6,812 bases of DNA, taken from an uncultured Gemmatimonadota bacterium (GTDB taxonomy: Bacteria; Gemmatimonadota; Gemmatimonadetes; Gemmatimonadales; GWC2-71-9). The notes beneath the pieces are model-generated. The model made no database searches and was not told the DNA's origin. It worked only from the letters and a program-made list of their open reading frames with translations. The translations under genes and the position numbers were made by a program. Positions 4,996-6,812 of this stretch are shown here, in pieces (within the stretch, counting starts at the first letter, position 1; every line of letters starts with the position of its first letter). Location: contig CALGOK010000166.1 of assembly GCA_937961295.1 (NCBI GenBank), positions 1 through 6,812 on the forward strand, in the 5' to 3' direction.

Positions 4996-6129
4996 GTGTT
5001 CACCTACCACGTCGAGGCGCGCGACGGCGCCGCGCGCGCCGGCACGCTGGAGCTGCCGCACGGCACGGTGCGCACACCGTGCTTCATGCCGGTCGGGACC
5101 CATGGCGCCGTGCGCGGCCTCCATCCGGACGAGGTGCGTCGCGCCGGCGCCGACATCATCCTCGGCAACACCTATCACCTGCACCTGCGTCCGGGCGAGG
5201 ACGTCATCGCGCGGCTCGGCGGCCTGCATCGCTTCACCACCTGGGACCGGCCGATGCTCACCGACTCGGGTGGGTTCCAGGTCTTCTCGCTCGCCGGCAT
5301 GCGCAAGCTCGACGAGGATGGCGTGGAGTTCACCTCGCACATCGACGGCTCGCGGCGGCGCCTCACCCCCGAGCGATCGATGGAGATCCAGTGGGCGCTC
5401 GGTGCCGACGTGGCGATGGCGTTCGACCACCTGCCGCCCGGGCAGTCGAGCCACGACGATGCCCGCGAGGCGATGGAGCGGACGCTGCGGTGGCTCGAGC
5501 GCTCGCGCGCCCGGCACGACGCGCTCGCCGCCACGGAGCCGGGCCGCCAGACCCTCTGGCCGATCGTCCAGGGCGGCACCCACGACGACCTGCGCCGGGC
5601 GTCGCTCGAGGGGATCCTCGCGCGGGGCGAGTGGACGGGGATCGCCGTGGGCGGGCTCTCGGTGGGCGAGCCGAAGCCGGTGATGCAGCGGGTGCTGGAG
5701 GGCCTCGAGCCGCACCTCCCCGCCGACCGGCCCCGTTATCTTATGGGCGTCGGCTTCCCCGATGACCTGCTCGCCGGGATCGCCCGCGGCGTCGACCTGT
5801 TCGATTGCGTCGCCGCGACGCGCAACGGACGGCACGGCAGCGCGTGGACCGCCGACGGCAAGTTGCAGGTGCGCGGGGCACCGCTGCGGCTCGACGAGGC
5901 GCCGCTCGACGCCGACTGCGACTGCGAGGCGTGCAGCCGGTTCTCGCGCGCCTACCTGCGCCACCTGTTCGTGGCCGAGGAACAACTCGGCCAGCGCCTG
6001 GTGTCGATACACAACATCCGGTTCCTGATCCGGCTGGCCGAGCAGGCGCGCCAGCGCATCACCGCGGGGACCTTCGCCGGGTGGGCCGATGACTGGCTCC
6101 GCCGCTACCGCGCACGCGAGGACGACTGA
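4996..6129 (+). CDS. tgt: Tgt, tRNA-guanine transglycosylase
   Basis: Tgt exchanges guanine-34 of Asp, Asn, His and Tyr tRNAs for preQ1, the step before QueA. The protein is 377 residues, a TIM barrel with a zinc subdomain. Key residues, by alignment from memory to the Zymomonas enzyme, are D90 (TDSGGFQ, general acid/base), D144 (AFDH, base binding), Q192 (VQGG), G220 (GGLSVGE), D270 (FDCV, nucleophile), R276 and R279 (TRNGRHG), and zinc ligands C308, C310, C313 and H339. Two positions depart from that enzyme: FDHL replaces FDEC (H145 and L146), and AATRNGR replaces LPTRSGR beside the nucleophile. The start is GTG directly after the dinB TGA. No earlier start is possible without reading through that stop, and there is no clear Shine-Dalgarno, so translation probably depends on coupling. 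The stop overlaps the yajC ATG by one base. Confidence 0.97.
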   Translation: MFTYHVEARDGAARAGTLELPHGTVRTPCFMPVGTHGAVRGLHPDEVRRAGADIILGNTYHLHLRPGEDVIARLGGLHRFTTWDRPMLTDSGGFQVFSLAGMRKLDEDGVEFTSHIDGSRRRLTPERSMEIQWALGADVAMAFDHLPPGQSSHDDAREAMERTLRWLERSRARHDALAATEPGRQTLWPIVQGGTHDDLRRASLEGILARGEWTGIAVGGLSVGEPKPVMQRVLEGLEPHLPADRPRYLMGVGFPDDLLAGIARGVDLFDCVAATRNGRHGSAWTADGKLQVRGAPLRLDEAPLDADCDCEACSRFSRAYLRHLFVAEEQLGQRLVSIHNIRFLIRLAEQARQRITAGTFAGWADDWLRRYRAREDD

Positions 6130-6416
6130 TGGCCGGCAACTCCATGATGATCCTGATGCTGCAGTTCCTGCTCATCGGTCTCGTCTTCTACTTCCTGATC
6201 ATCCGGCCGCAGTCGAAGGCCCGCAAGCGCGCCGCCGAGATCCTCGCCGCCATCAAGAAGGGCGACGAGGTCACCACCTCGGGCGGCATCGTGGGCAAGG
6301 TGAAGGAAGTGAAGGACCTCCACCTGATCATCGAGAGCGGCACGGCCCAGCTCGTGGTGGAGCGCGCCCGGATCATCCGCGTCGGCGACACCGCCACGCC
6401 GGGGCTCGCGAGCTGA
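6129..6416 (+). CDS. yajC: YajC, SecDF-associated preprotein translocase subunit
   Basis: This 95-residue membrane protein associates with SecDF and SecYEG in the inner membrane. Residues about 6-26 form one hydrophobic helix, followed by the family hallmark FYFLIIRPQSKARKR (about 20-34), which leaves the basic side in the cytoplasm. The cytoplasmic part contains KKGDEVTTSGGIVGKV (43-58), the second conserved block, and a short beta-rich tail that ends soon after VERARIIRV. Length fits the family. ATG 6129 overlaps the tgt stop (TGATG) and has GAGGA at 6118-6122. tgt-yajC adjacency is very common in bacteria, usually followed by secD and secF; here def follows directly. Confidence 0.95.
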   Translation: MAGNSMMILMLQFLLIGLVFYFLIIRPQSKARKRAAEILAAIKKGDEVTTSGGIVGKVKEVKDLHLIIESGTAQLVVERARIIRVGDTATPGLAS

Positions 6417-6812
6417 TGGCGATCCTGCCGATCCACCTCCTCGGCTCGGCGGTGCTGCGCGAGACGGCGCAGCCGGTCGAGGCGTTCGACGACGAGCTGC
6501 GGCAGTTCATCGCCGATCTCTACGAGACGATGGACACCGCCCTCGGCGTGGGCCTCGCGGCCAACCAGGTCGGCGTCGCCCGGCGCGTCGCGGTGATCGA
6601 CGCCGACGACCAGCGCTTCGCCATGATCAACCCGCGCGTGGTTGAATCGGGGGGCGCCACCACCTCCGCCGAGGAGGGGTGCCTCTCGATCCCGGATGCA
6701 TTCGCCGAGGTCAGCCGGCCGGAGCGGATCGTGCTCGAGGCGCAGGACGAGCACGGCAAGCCGTTCCGACTCGAGCTCGGCGGCCTGGTGGCCCGCGCCG
6801 TCCAGCACGAGA
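6416..6812 (+). CDS. def: Peptide deformylase, partial (C-terminus cut by the window edge)
   Basis: Peptide deformylase removes the N-formyl group from nascent proteins, using a metal ion. The first 132 codons are present. Motif 1 GVGLAANQVG (44-53, with Q51) and motif 2 EEGCLSIP (86-93, with metal ligand C89) are intact, and the sequence stops at Q130-H131-E132, the beginning of motif 3 (HExxH), so the last ligand and the C-terminal helix lie beyond the edge. The N-terminal portion (LGSAVLRETAQPVEAFDDEL) resembles the usual PDF start, in which the conserved block reads roughly D-x-x-L-R. ATG 6416 overlaps the yajC stop by one base. The ribosome site is weak. Nothing suggests a pseudogene. 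Confidence 0.95.
   Translation, partial: MAILPIHLLGSAVLRETAQPVEAFDDELRQFIADLYETMDTALGVGLAANQVGVARRVAVIDADDQRFAMINPRVVESGGATTSAEEGCLSIPDAFAEVSRPERIVLEAQDEHGKPFRLELGGLVARAVQHE

Larger units (their letters stand above)
261..6812 (+). other. Probable single operon yebC to def (continues beyond the window)
   Basis: Ten genes on the same strand follow each other almost without spacing. ruvC-ruvA overlap by 4 bases (ATGA). ruvA and the zinc-ribbon gene are 6 bases apart, and the zinc-ribbon gene and ruvB 1 base apart. ruvB-queA overlap by 8 bases. queA and dinB are 7 bases apart, dinB and tgt abut, and tgt-yajC and yajC-def each overlap by 1 base (TGATG). The yebC-ruvC gap is 20 bases, or a 3-base overlap if a CTG start is used. 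I see no terminator (hairpin plus T-run) within the array. Co-transcription and translational coupling are inferred from this spacing. Confidence 0.8.

Noticed and set aside
5063..5082. 7-base inverted repeat (GCACGGT/ACCGTGC, 6-base loop) near the tgt start
   Set aside because: A single repeat of this size is expected by chance in GC-rich coding DNA, and it encodes the conserved HGTVRTP segment.
5738..5743. TAAGAT on the minus strand inside tgt, identical to the yebC -10 candidate
   Set aside because: No acceptable -35 lies 16-18 bases upstream, and the plus-strand bases encode the conserved RYLMGVG block.
4318..6012. 564-codon minus-strand open frame opposite dinB and tgt
   Set aside because: Long only because stop codons are rare in this GC-rich DNA; the plus strand encodes well-conserved Tgt.

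Overview
The window is a compact, GC-rich (roughly 70% by eye) bacterial chromosomal segment of core housekeeping genes. Apart from one divergent partial gene at the left edge, everything reads rightward. Phage, transposon, CRISPR, rRNA and tRNA signals are absent. The gene order yebC-ruvC-ruvA-(zinc ribbon)-ruvB-queA-dinB-tgt-yajC-def, with a lipoprotein gene diverging from it and a DinB-family protein among the core genes, suggests Gemmatimonadota or a similar GC-rich Gram-negative phylum. That placement is an inference from gene content; no marker here proves it.

Layout. Bases 1-156 (minus strand) hold the start of a lipoprotein gene cut by the window edge. Bases 157-260 are the only real intergenic region. 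They carry a candidate promoter in each direction and a perfect inverted repeat lying in the spacer of the rightward promoter. From 261 to the right edge runs a near-gapless array: yebC, ruvC, ruvA, a 60-residue double-CxxC protein, ruvB, queA, a DinB-family protein, tgt, yajC and a truncated def. From ruvC on, the junctions are overlaps of 1-8 bases or gaps of 0-7 bases, so one long, translationally coupled operon is likely.

Function. YebC is a ribosome-associated or regulatory factor. RuvA, RuvB and RuvC together branch-migrate and cut Holliday junctions. Tgt inserts preQ1 at the tRNA wobble position, and QueA then builds the cyclopentene epoxide of epoxyqueuosine. YajC is the accessory membrane subunit of SecDF. 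Def removes the formyl group from new proteins. The shared theme is growth-linked DNA, tRNA and protein maturation.

The points most worth a second look are: (1) an extra Ala/Pro/Arg-rich segment of about 29 residues near the QueA N-terminus, whose DNA is packed with three perfect inverted repeats and a 14-base imperfect direct repeat 51 bases apart, suggesting an in-frame palindromic insertion; (2) the unrecognised zinc-ribbon protein between ruvA and ruvB; (3) dinB and tgt in the same frame, separated only by one TGA; (4) a possible CTG start for ruvC overlapping the yebC stop; (5) departures from the Tgt consensus in the base pocket and next to the nucleophile. I see no clearly new multi-gene system.
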